This document shows positions 34,672 through 47,932 of a stretch of 64,000 nucleotides of DNA, one piece after another. The notes below the pieces were generated by a model. It made no database searches. It was not told the DNA's origin and saw nothing but the letters and a program-made list of their open reading frames with translations. The stretch spans positions 188,986 through 252,985 of the forward strand of contig NW_019775347.1 in NCBI RefSeq assembly GCF_001039355.2, read 5' to 3'. This DNA is from Lingula anatina. Its lineage: Eukaryota > Brachiopoda > Lingulata > Lingulida > Lingulidae. Made by a program: the position numbers and the translations under genes. The first letter of the stretch is position 1. Every line of letters starts with the position of its first letter.

Positions 34672-34674
<3 letters not shown>
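25369..34674. other. gene-poor stretch with a few exon-like segments
   Basis: No gene could be assembled. Exon-like pieces are 28242-28140 (minus, 34 codons between splice-like sites) and 30058-30270 (plus, 71-codon frame); both are weak. Simple repeats include an ATT-rich run near 30930 and poly(A) followed by (TCTA)n at 31719-31749. Confidence 0.35.

Positions 34675-34737
<63 letters not shown>
34675..34737. repeat. (AT)n microsatellite
   Basis: About 31 perfect AT units, the longest simple repeat in the window. Confidence 0.95.
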
Positions 34738-34739
<2 letters not shown>

Positions 34740-37700
34740 ACGTATGATGAATACTTGTCTGCATCACTATTAATACCTTGTACCAAGCTTGGGGTTGGTA
34801 ATTCAGACAATTCTTTTGATGTGCACGCATTTAAATAATTCTTATACTAACTGTGCATACAAATGCATCAAACACTAATGTAAGTGCGTCGCGATAGAAA
34901 AATGTGGTTTAGCATTAAACCGTTATTATCAAAAAGCATCTCCAAGAAGAGCTTTTCACCACTCAGCGCCATTTTAATAGTATAGCACGCTTCCGCTCAT
35001 ACTAAATCAAGTGTCTGCCCGTATTTGGTCGGGTTTTTTTCCTATTGTTGATCTGTAGATCGTTAATGGCAAAAGGCATGCATGGGCGCCACGCTGCATA
35101 AAAGTGGTTTGAGGATTTGTGCTATTGTCTTGCAACCGCAAGTAAAATAAATAGGCAAATGAAAGCTGAAGCCTTCGCGAAAATAATGGACAAGAGCAAG
35201 CAGCAGACAAGTATTCTCAGCAACATGATCACACGTATACAACAACCTCGTCAGCTTTATCAGGTCCGATCATGCCAAGAACATAAATACCTTATATACT
35301 CATCAAAGAAAAAAAGATGATCCTTTTAGACGGTTCAAGTGACAAGAACATCAAATCTTACGTGAATAAAGGCGATAACACTAATGCCGGTGATAAGCAA
35401 ATCTATATTTTGAAGGGGCTGCAGACTACGGACAACGGCAGATTTCAATAGACTGTTTAGAGTGACCATCAAACGTATCAACATCTGAATAGTATTTGGG
35501 ACCATTTGGAGTTCGATTTATCCCATTTTACCACATAACGTGAGTCACTTTTGGGCCCTTTGATTTGCGTTACAAGCTCGGGATCCCCAAAAACATATAA
35601 CGCAGCTCAGTAGGCTGTGGCAAATCTAAAAAAGAACTTCTGCATTAAAATGGTAAATGGCACCTAAGTGGAACAACGCGCTTCACTTCTCCTCGTCACG
35701 ATTCTCGATACCACCACAAACCTAGGGGCGACATAGGTTACAAACGCCTCGACAAGCCGTCTTGGTGTGGGTTTCTTACCTCTAATTGCAATAGAAAGAG
35801 ACACAGATTTCGTGACTTGTTTCCTCTTTCAAGAATTTCAACTATAAAGTACAAGTGCTCACCGTGACTATAAACTATACAGTTTTCACCGGACGTTTGA
35901 GTAACACGTCCGTTCACATTTAATATGTTTTGAAAGCATATGGAGGTGGTTCTGGGTTGGTCCCATAATACTGTCCGTTGAAGCAGTTTTAAGATAACAA
36001 ACCTTCCCGAAAACCTACCTCATTATTTTAAACCAAAACTGGTCTTCATTTTACCAAAAGCTTGGTACTCGATACCCTTTACATGAGATGTGTAACCGTG
36101 CAGATATGGATGACCCTACTCAATAGTGCCTAACAACATACCTGCCATACAAACGCAAGGTCCCAATCTCTTCACAACAACTTGTGTGCCCTTGTTCTGC
36201 CGCATATGGATCTAAACATATCAGTGAAACGCTTGGTGCTCCATACGATCGATGCTCGAATGCCCGTGATTACTGTTCGCCACATTTGAGGCAAATAGAG
36301 GACGGTTGCGTGGTAAAAGTCATACAAAACATAGCACGCATATAAATTTTCATAATCGGCCTCACTGATGACTATTCCGAAGTTGATGAAATAGGAAGGC
36401 AAAAGTAGTATCAATTATTAATGACTTAAAGCTCATTAACTCCCAGAGTATTAACCCGGCTCATCCGTCCGTGTCTTCTACAATATTTACATTGTCATAA
36501 TCTTCCGGTATCTCTTGGGTTGCTTTCGCATGACCGCTGTACGCACTCCGCCTGATGCTTGATACAATTACAGGTCTTAATGCGACAGCCGTTCCAGCAG
36601 CGTTTCAGTGGCAGTCGTTTGCGTTGCAGCGACGCGTAGCGCTGGCCAGGTGCAAAGAGAGCGGTAACAAAGACTTAATTTGTACAGACCAATGCCTGAC
36701 AAATTGCTTTTAGTCATTACGTTTTATATGGTAAAGTATATCTACTTTACAAACATTATGCAAAAAACTGTCATCAAACTCAACCTCAGAGTGAATCATG
36801 CTTAAAAGGTTGGCCGGTGCAAAGGTATTAACTTCCAATACAAGATCTTGAAGGAAAACTGAACGTTTTGCGTGCCCGAATTTGCGCATAATGCAAATTA
36901 TAAGATGTGTATCCATTTTCAGAAAGCCAAATTTATTTGAGCTTTTGAATTAACTAAAAAAAATATGACATTTCAAAAGATGTATAAAGATTGTGTTCCA
37001 TTCTTGTTTTACAATATGGGCTTAATCCCAATAAAATAATTGTTTCTTCGTAGATCGATCCAACAACGCAGGGATTCTCGTTGAATGCAATCAGATTGAC
37101 CCGCCACCTCTTGTTTTCAGCGAACTAGTATAATCATCAGCTTTTCTGTATTCTACTCCACTCCAGGAGGAGGCGTGTTTATCTTTTAATATGATTTCAT
37201 TCAGCGAGAGTCCAAGCGGAGTTGGATCGATTTACGTAGAGCGATGATTTCATTGGGAATGAGCTCTATATCAAAATTCAGATACGTTAAGGTGCCGGGT
37301 ACTATTTGGTATTTGGATCGGCTTGCTGAAAATGAAGCAACGTGTTTGACATGTGATACTTCATGGTATTTTACTCATGTAGAGTTTAAAAGGGCATTTT
37401 CTGTATCTCCAGTTAGCGTTTCTTCGATTCCTGTAATGTCACGAAAAGGACGCTCTCTGGTGTTTTCGCACATACTATCAGACAACATTAGGAAGTAGTC
37501 CTTTGCCGAGTAAGACATCCCTGGCAGTATATCAACTTAAGTATAACGTGGAGTTTGGTTTTGTCATGATATCAACCAGAAAGCACTGAGGTCTGTTGTT
37601 TCGAGACAGTTACTGGACAAGGAAGTTGAATCATTCAATGAATCAGAAGGTTTATGGTTACGTCATGTCTGGAGCATCTGAACACCTAGCTGATCAAAGT

Positions 37701-40700
37701 GCCGATGGCGTGTATTCAACCGTCCAGTACATGACAATAGTTAGGGTGAAATATAAGATAATCCAGCTGATATAATGGTTGGCTGTGTAAAGTGCCTTGT
37801 TTGGTCAGATGATTTTAATGTATGTATGTAAGATGTTAAAAAACGAATATGTACACGTATATCTGGGATAGATTTGTATAGAAAATGTCATCAGTTGTAT
37901 CTGAGCGACTGCCCATACTGAACATAGAGATTTACTCTTCTTTGAAAATGTTTCTATCACGAAGTTTTTCAAACCGTTGGGTTTATGTAAAATTCAATGA
38001 TTCGTCTCGATACATAAAAACACATACCCCCCTCCTAACAATTTCATCAGATTATGTTTGTTGCGTCGGTATTCTGATATGGGTTTCTAGACTAGTAAGG
38101 CCCATTGGGAGTCTAGCAATACTTTAACATTTCGTAGACTGATTGTTTAAACGATAAAGCAAATTTATCTTTCTGACGAATTTGCAGGCTGTATCTCTGT
38201 TATTCACATTCAAGAATGACAAGTAGGCCTATGTATACACAGCAAAGTGGAGCTAATATTATTATTATTTTGTAAAGATAATTCACATAGCCTACCCATT
38301 AAGTAATGAAACCTGACGCACAAAATCCTCATGTATTATTCGACAAATACACACCGTAGAACTTGTAGATGGTTTATAGTTATATAACTTAAAGAATCAA
38401 AAAATTTTACCACTTGATGTAACAAGGACACCGTTTCACAATAACGAAAACACATTATAAAAATGTCAATATCCATGCAGTTAGGCTGTTTTTGAGCAGT
38501 TACTGAATTGTTTCTTATGTTTTAGCATTGGTTTCCATCGGCTTTAAGGCGTCCTATAATAATCCACGTTACCTCATTAAATAATAGACTATGATTTAAG
38601 CAAAGAAAGTAATTTGCCGATCTAGATTAGAAAAGAAAATATAAGAAAAAAAACGGTCGACGTCTCTTATATTCAAAGTGCAATTTTCCTGGAGATTCTA
38701 AATGTCTTTTCACATACAAAATAAGGTTTTCACTGAGGTAATGGTGTAAACCTTAGAGCCGATACATAGGGTTGTGGCCGTGCACTTTGAAACACAAGAA
38801 GCGTGTTTCGATTAATGGGCGTTGAGGTGTCATATTGACCTGTGTTTGTTCATTATTTGTTCTTGTTCCTTATACTGTCTTTCTTGGGCCAAATCATTGC
38901 ATACAGTGTACTAAATGTGGGGTTGTATTTCATATAGCAAACACTATGTACGGTTGTACATAACGGTGAGTGGGTTCGGAAAATGGGCAATTTTTGTTCA
39001 TCATCTAAATATTTGCCGTGAATGTCATTAGCGAGACTTTCTTCTGTGTTCTTCTTCATTAGAACCATTTCAATACCTATAGATAGGCTGCATCTCCGGC
39101 GAGTCTTTCTTCCGCTTCATGTCGACAAATTCAAAAGCACATCTATTATTTTTCACTGATCACTGGGAAGAGTGTCATCCAATAACGTTAATGATAGTGC
39201 TAGCATGGAGGTGACACCCACACTATGGGGAAAACGTATGGAGCTGGGGGAATCTCATTAATATATTGCGATCTGGAATACCCTCACGGGACGGTTCACA
39301 TCATGATGAGTCTCAAACAACAATGGCTGCAGCGAGGATTGTTGTCAAATGGAATATAATAGTATCTGCTAGATGTTTTGTTGATTTAGAAAATTTTTCA
39401 AAGTTTTGATAAGCATAGTGTGGTTCTTTCCAGAGAGGTTCGGTTTCTGACAGCCATGCTGGAGAATGTCCTGGTGGATTTGTGGTGGTGGTTACCACGC
39501 GGTCGTATTACACAACGATAAAACGTTCACTTTGTTTAAAAAAAAATCTATTTGCATTAATGTTATTCTGATGCAATATAGGAGTTTACAGAAAAATACC
39601 AATGAGAAACATTTGTATCGCACTGAGTATCACGTTCGATACCGAAATAAGGTCAAATCTATAAAACTCTTTTTTTCCACACGTTGAAGTACATGACTTC
39701 ATCTCCTTATAACACGATCGGAAGAACTCTTTTTCACAACTTTTGAAATTAAGAAACGAGATAACCATCCAAGGGCAGACTGCCTAAAAAAAAAGAGGGT
39801 CACTTCATCTGGATGCTGCCCTTGATTCCCCATGATGTTTGTCTTTGTTTACCGCGTATCAGGTGTATCCTCAGTTCTCCAAGATCCGTTATATTAAAGC
39901 GCCCAGGTGGTATTTTGGATGCATTAATGGGTTTAAATGTTATCTTCAACGAGACATTGTTCGTTGGTGTAAAGCAATTGCATTATGGCGTGTGATGTCA
40001 AGATGCCATTGACTTTCTATTCATCATAGTTCCACGTTTAAAATTGACGACTGAAATACTGACAGGCCGTTTACTGTCTCCTTCGCGACCACTTTCTGCA
40101 TCAACAAAAATATGATAAATTTATTATACGTGTTAAATATAATGGTAAAATGAGGTACAGTGGAAGCAGAACTACCAGACGCTCGTGCCATATACACTGT
40201 ATGCAATATTTAGGCTTTAACCCATGGAATTTCATTTCCAATTAAATCATTCACAATGCTGATTGGGAAAATTACAGAATTACGCAATAATTGGACGTTA
40301 GAGTCTGTAGCTCCTGACACTTTCATTTTAATCGAATTTTCCACAGGATCGATGCCCATCTACTCTGTCAAATACATGTTTTTCTTCTGATTGCATAACA
40401 CCTGAGACCAAACTAAGTTCACTCTCAACCCTCTAGGGAATGAAACGTTGTATTTCTTCATTTAACGACAAGGCTCAGAAAGCCTTTACATTACGTGGAC
40501 GAAAATCGCCATATTGTCACCCAAAATTTTAAATTGCACATTTAATATTAACGCCAAATTGAATGAATGCTGAAGGCGCTTGTGACACTGCAATAATTTT
40601 GTACTATACGATATCAGTGACAATGAATTTCTAAATTATAAATTTAACTTATTGTAGCTCGCCACGGTTTATATACTACTGCCAAGTTTGTATGGAGTTT

Positions 40701-43700
40701 AATTCTTCAAAAACATATTTGAGTAAGAACCACCTTGTTCTAGGATTACGAACGGGCTGTCGTAAGAAAAAACCAAAAGTGAAGTGGAAAAACATCAACA
40801 CACATCAGTAGCAGACTGGCAGTGCATAATTATTATAGAGCAAACCATGCATGTCCCAGACGCATTTAGAAACCGAGGTGATAATGTTCAATAAACTAAG
40901 TGCGCAGAAAAACACACCAAAACAATTAAATAAGCCAACACAAAACCACACCTAAAAAAATCAAATAAAGCGTTATATACATAGATAGATGGATAGATAT
41001 AGATATATGGCAAATAGTTGGAAGTCATAGGACTTGAAAATTATCGACGTTTTTTTTTCTTCAAATTAACCCGTCTGGATCTCTCACATTTACAAGCTTG
41101 AAAACTCACTAGCTTCCTGCCATTGGATCTTTGTCACCAACACTACAGAAATTGTATGTTAAAATTGATGCTTTAACACGGGCTCTAATGGATCTAGCGC
41201 TGAGGCATCTATCACTATGACAAGGCTGATAGTAGTCATTAATTAGTGATGAACAGGAGGACAACTGTTTAGAAATCCCAGGCTAATCACACTGAAACTA
41301 GCTAATACTGAATATTTCATGCATAAGGCAGCATTGAACACAACAATGGGCACTGAAGATATCAATTTAACCATGGAAAATATTGACTAAATATGAGACT
41401 ATAATGGTCATGATGTTTTATCACGTAAAACTCTTTAAGTCCCCGTCATATGAAGAGGAATCTCTTTGCAAGGGCATATATGATAAGGCAAAAGATCGCT
41501 TGAAAAAGATATGTTTCCTCGTGTTTTCGTTACCCGCTGGAACAGCAATACATACACCTTTTCCTTTTGATCTTTTATGTTATTCTTCAATCATAATTTC
41601 ATGTAATATTTCCAACGGGCTATATTTTCTTGTGTACAGTAATTGACCCGTAATGTTGGCCGTGTAGTCTTATAAACTAAACACACTGCATCTAAGATAC
41701 TGTACATTTTAATTATTTATTTTTTGGGAGAAGGGCATAACAAGTACATGTATATACAAACAAGTATATACATTTTACGGTGAATGCGCAAATAGTTTAG
41801 TCCAAGGTTATAAAATCGCGTTGGATTCTATTTCTAACAACAACTTATGTCTACCCTACAGCCACGGTATAATGCAGTTAAACCTGCATATTAGAGATAC
41901 AACAATTAAGACACAATGAAACCCGTTCACTTTCTTTCTTTTTCTTTTCATTTTTTTTAAAAGACTGGTAATTATTTTAAAAACTGTGCATAACAATAGG
42001 TGATGATTTCATTTTGTTGTTTCATCTAGTCGATCGGATTGCATGTCCGTACAAACGTCAACGGCGTAATCAACTATGGTGTCGGCCAAGGCACTGGCAC
42101 TAAAGTTATTATAATATACCAACCATACAGTACAAAGCAATGGAAATTGAAGCACAAAGAGATACCAAGAAGAAGCCTGCAAAGACAGAATGTACAAGTG
42201 ATTTTTTATTGTCAAATGTCTCCTTTGTTAAATGTGTAGGAATTCAAGGTACTTAGGAGGTTTCCATTTTCTTTTCATGCTCATGGTCTTATCAAGATTC
42301 TTCAGTGACATGGAAGTCATTGGCGCAGTGGTTTAAGAAATTAAAGAATAAAAAAAAGTTTCATTCAAAAATTGCACTTCACTTGGGCAAAGGAGTGAAC
42401 ATTTTCCAAACAGAAGTGCTCAAGCACACCCAGTACAATGTTCGTCTAAGTCACTACATTTATTATTGAGGGAAGTTTTCAGTCTGCCAAGGCTGAGATT
42501 TTAAATACCTATGTGAGCAGTAAGATTTACAATATACAGAGGGCATACTAGCTAGTGCAGTGTTTCGTGAGCGCCATGCAGGCCTCAGAGGCAAGTTGGC
42601 AAGTGTTTTGGCCGCAAGCCCAGTGACAGCAGACAGGGCTGGTACCATGCAATTTAATGGAAGTTGTTAATGGGGTAATGAAAAGGAATAAACAAAAAAC
42701 TGATGATAATATTTCCTCAGAGGAGAAAAAACGGGTACGTGTACATGAAGATAAACTAATGTGATTCCTTACCATCCCAGCTGCTGTTTCAGAATTATAA
42801 TTGCTGTTATCATTATGATGAATAGAAGTTGATAAAAACAATTATAACATTGACTAAAAATGGACTTGAAACAAGTATATGTGTGGGTACATGTGTAGCA
42901 TTCAGCCACAGAATGGAAGACTTACTAGTACTTTTCTATTGGTGTGGTATTAATGCAGCTAGTTAGGTACCAGAAAGAAGAAGCTATCATTTTAAATGAA
43001 TAGCCTATTTGAGTATCAAGCTGAAACTTACATTTCTGATGTTAGATGAAGAAAAAAATCATTTGAAGACATCTGTCTACATTTCATTGACTTGGTCCAG
43101 ACAGGCAGAAGACACCTCCATCTTGGGACACAGTCATCAAGGCATTGAATACAATCAAAATATCAAGTGATCATTTACCCATTCTCTTTCTGTATAGAAT
43201 TTTTTTATGAGATAAGAGTTGGGAGGAATAGTTTTTGTTTTCATTATATCTATTTGGTTCTAATCAACCTGATTCCAATATCAATTTTGTATTTGAACTT
43301 GAAAGATTTTTTTTCGAAATATGAAGTAATTATTACAACTAAACCAGTATATATCATAGGCAGTACCTCCTACCTATTCATATAAAACACCCTCTGATAC
43401 TGTTGGTACTTAAAACCATACAATTTCTCCCATTCCTTTAAAGTTGATTGAATTGGCTGGGAAGTGACAAGGACTCTACTATAATTTCCCAACAGCGTGT
43501 ACGCCCTGTGATCAGTCTCCAGACCCTAGGGTAACAAAGCACCCCTGGGGATAGGATTCTCTTTCCATCCATTAGGCCATCAAATGTTTGGAGCCCTGAT
43601 CAAAGGACAGTTTCTAAACGCCATTATGTAAGTTTTGCATGAATATTCAAACACTCTGCACCTAACACTGGGTGCTGTGGTGAATGCAACAAAAGGCTTT

Positions 43701-44239
43701 TAAGGTGTATTCTGACACAATGTGGAATCTAGACCAGATGAAATCTTCTTTAAAGATGCATACAAAGTCAATTTTTTGTCACAAAAATCAACCAAATGCC
43801 AGCATATAGTTTCAAGTAGTATAACTAAGAGAATTGCTAAAAGGCATTGTTTAATTTTACCCGAAAATGATGTTTGAATTGAATTTCCTGCTGGCATTCT
43901 AAGGTGTATGTCAATGGGGCATAAAAGTAGGTCACGAAAGTAGGTTAAATTTCCAACCAAAAATTTAAAGAAAAGAGCAGTCTAAAGGTCTTTTATGGCT
44001 GATAGAGTGATCTATTCAGTGTATCCCTTGGCATGTCGAATTTATGTGAGTCGTATTAGAAAATAGTAGAAGTGGTTTACATGTGTTACTGGGAATCCAC
44101 GCTCCACCGATGCTCAGTTCGTATGTACATGTACCTTTAAGCCACTGATAAAACACATTAATCAACCAGTAATTCAGTCATCTCCAGTCCAACAGTATTA
44201 TATTTTGTATGCCCATCTCTCCAAGGCAGAACTACCAGT
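34738..44239. other. gene-poor stretch with two exon-like segments
   Basis: Mostly AT-rich and without supported genes. Two minus-strand segments look like terminal exons, 37520-37375 and 36551-36461 (see findings), but no partner exons were located. 36600-36420 is locally GC-richer than its surroundings. Confidence 0.35.
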
Positions 44240-44402
44240 AGCCAGGCCTGTAGCCAGGGGGGGGTTCGGGGGGTTCGAAATAACCGCCCCTTTTTGCTGG
44301 GAAAAGGTCCACTCTGGGTAAATGAAGCTTTTATGGGAAAAGGTCCACTTTTTCAGAAAAAGAACCCCCCTTTTGAAATTGCTAGCTACGGGCCTGGTAG
44401 CA
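44240..44402. mobile_element. short interspersed element beginning GGCCTGTAGCCAGGGGGG
   Basis: Starts AGCCAGGCCTGTAGCCAGGG (44240) and ends with a partial inverse (GCTACGGGCCTGGTAGC, about 44386-44402). The inner part has AAAAGGTCCACT twice and G/C homopolymers. It has the compactness of a small non-autonomous element; no coding. Confidence 0.55.
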
Positions 44403-44525
44403 GTGCTAGTAAACTCCACTGTTTGTTTTAAGCACACAGTCTCTAACACTTCAGTCACTGGTAAATGAGAAAAGACATCTTTTGATGCTATTTTCACTAT
44501 ACTTGGTTAAGCCTACAGGTGTACC

Positions 44526-44568
44526 ATGTATGTATGTATGTATGTATGTATGTATGTATGTATGTATG
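44526..44568. repeat. (ATGT)n microsatellite
   Basis: Nearly 11 uninterrupted ATGT units. Confidence 0.95.
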
Positions 44569-47500
44569 GATTTGAATGGCTATATGGAATGACCATTTGC
44601 TTATCAGGGAGCCCACATTCCTTCTCAAACTATGGGTATCATATGAGGGGATATATATATTGTGACATCATGTGACATCATATGAGACTAAAAAAAGTGA
44701 GAATTTCATGCTCGGTGTAAAGGTAAAACTTTAGGCATGGAAAATGTCATGTCAGAAAGCCATGAAAAATTAACATATTCAAAGCAGGGTGAACATGTAG
44801 TTCTGTTGTACAAATATATGTGGATATATTGTTAACTTTTATTTGTCGGTGCACTGGCTCCTCTGCCATTACTTCTGACTGCACTCTCCTCTAAATTCCG
44901 CAAAATCTTGCATGACTTTAGGCTGTCTAAGATGAATTCCCATTGATAAATGTTTTCAAACAGCCGCAGCACTGGAAGAAATTTCTTTGAAAATGATTTT
45001 GTGACCCTCTGTAAGGTTTGATATATTTCAGATGATGAAAGAGTACCATACGCTCATACATCATCTGAGAAATTATTGTTAGAAAAGCAACAATTCACTT
45101 GGTGATGGCTTTTAAGTTTAATTAATGGCCATCAGGTTAAATAGGGGACAACGAAAAAAAAAAAAAAAAGAAAAGATGAGTAAATTACACCTGCTTTAGT
45201 TCAATGTTGCAATTAAGGTTCCAATTGTGTTTCAATCTCAACAGAATTCTTAATTGTCTTTGGAATTATGATCTTCAATCCATGCTTTTCACATAGTACA
45301 CTTCTCTGTGATGTGCAGAAAAAAGAGATCTTCTGCAGAAAAAAAAAGTGGCATCAATAATTATTTACTTGAAAATGGCTAATACTCATATTTAGATAAA
45401 CTTTGTATGTTTTTACAGGTACCATATTTTTATATCTTGGGGTAGTTGGAGGAGTATATACATGCATACCCTTTATCAAATTTATCAAAAGTCAATGTAC
45501 AGTATTCTGTACAAATGCATATATGTACACTGTATGAATTCTCTTTGCATGAGAGAGATATATTTGTGTTAATGTCTATATGACATCTGAAAGCACGTAA
45601 AAGAGAGAGAGAGGGAGAAAGATTGAGAGAGTACAGAGGCTGTCAGAATAGGCACCACACACTGTAGTCAGCAAGAGTTAGGATAACCTGCACAGTACAC
45701 TTCATGCCATCAGTAAATCTACATAATTAAATAGTTTATCCAGTTTGACACATTGACAAATGGCTTGGTGACACCATTTTGCCATTCATATTTGGGTTGG
45801 GTCACAGCAAAGAAATCAATCATGAACTTGATAGTATTGAAAAGTGATTTAAACCCAACACTAAAAGCTCAGACAAAGGGAAGTGTCTGGTATGATGAAG
45901 GATTGTTTCACATCTTGAATGTTAAAATTGGCTGAAATCAATTGGAAGAGAAAATACGTTGACAAAAGAACTTTGATGACAAATTATTCATCACGGAGGC
46001 TGGTCGTTTGTTTCCTCCTTATCAAGTCATCTTGTTACATTGGGGATTTCCAGGTTGGGCAGTGGGCATGCATGTTTAACATACTGCTTACACAATCTTA
46101 TGCAGGTCCAAGGCACGTGCACTGCCCCCTCTTTCTCCAAAACAAAATGCCAGACTAAGCACCCAGTCTCTCCTGAGAGAGGTAGAGAGATTAATACTTT
46201 GAGGCTAGCTAAAATATTGTAAAATGACACAAATTCCATCTTGGCTGCAGAAAGGAGTGGAACCCTCCCACCACCATCACCACATCCCAAAATTCTAGAT
46301 CCACCAGTGATTTTTGTCCACCAGGAATTGGTTCTGTATTGTGAAAGGATGGGAAATTGGAATGGTCATTTTCAAATGGGCTTGGAAAAAACTGTTGGCT
46401 TATATCTGGAAGTTTCAAGCAAACACATGTAAAGAAAAGACAAATAGAATATATAAGAGTCATACAAGTATGTTACATACACACCATAGGATGAAGAGAC
46501 AACGGTGAGAACCTTTTATCTGTTAATTGTAAATGGAACATCTGTTGATGGATTCAGGATTGCTGATATAATTTGCTGACCAAGAATAAAGTGTGTTCAC
46601 ATGTGCCTCCACTGCCCTCAGTCTTTTCTGTTCACTGGATAATTACCAGCACAGACCCCTCTCTAATACCACACCATATTCTTCATGACAATCATAGACA
46701 TCCCTACCAGAGCCTATAGGCAATGTACAGTGTATACGTAAGCACTATAATAGGAGCCATGTATACTTTAAAGTACAGCAGATCTCTAAGATCAATGTCT
46801 TAATCATGGGGAAACATCTCACCCCGCATGAACCTAGTGATTCTTCTATCAATGATACCTAAATCATACACCAGAGAATGGGGAACTGACAGACAGGCAA
46901 TGATCCTTGGCCATGGGGCTCCAGACCATCGCCTTTTAACTTAGATCTGGCATTGGTCGGACATAACACATTGCAAGCACAGTCATCACGTCCTCTGCAA
47001 CTTACAAATAGGATTTAGATGACTTTATGGCTCGGTTCAAGTGATTTATCCACCCCTTTTTCTTTTCAAAATGATTTCCCATGACGAATGTTTTCAGCCT
47101 TTGTCCAGTCAAAAGGGCAATGGCCGCAAGTAAGAGTGACCCTGCATTATAACATGAAATAGCTGTAAAACAGAGCACTTGCTGAAGCAGCAAAAACAAA
47201 AGTAGAATAACAATCACATTATTATGTACCATGGGCATGGGGCCCAATGTCTACTCCTTATTGCTGCAGTGGAAGCCAATATATGCTAGATGTACTTGCA
47301 TACTAAAATCTCAAAATTTACACATCAAATTCTGAAAATAGCATGTGTACCTATATATCAATGATTTAAATATCAAAGTTATAAGTAAACAAGTCAAAGT
47401 ATTAATTAAAAAGAGTATGCATGGGAAGGCATGTAGATTCTAAGATACCATCTTGAGAGTCTTTTTACTGCATACTCCAATTCAAACAGTGACTTGGACA

Positions 47501-47872
47501 ACAGTATCAGCTTACAAATTACTGTGAAAAAACTTATGAACTTCTGTGATTGGATGCAGAGGTGTAACACCATCAATTAAGATGCATGTTGGTCAGCATG
47601 CATGTTGGACAGCCTTTTAAAAGAAGTAAAGAAAAGAAAGCTCCAATGGTAGGGACAAATAACGGGATCAAATGTTTTTGAAAAAGTAATGCCCCAAGGC
47701 ACAGTTGAAGGCAGGAGGTATAAAGCCAAACACAAACAGCTTTGGAAAGAAAACATTAAAGAATGGACAACCATGAGCTTCTCCCAGACCCAGACAAAGG
47801 CACATATCAGAAAAGAATGGAAAAGCTTGGTATAGGAATGTCAATGCTGCACCTCCAAGATTCCATATTATG

Positions 47873-47932
<60 letters not shown>

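Noticed and set aside
36172-36414. 80-codon hydrophobic minus-strand frame
   Set aside because: Some transmembrane look, but no family motif and no splice sites that link it to the neighbouring exon-like segments.
42325-42350. tRNA A-box-like word GGCGCAGTGGTTTAAG
   Set aside because: No B box, no cloverleaf downstream.
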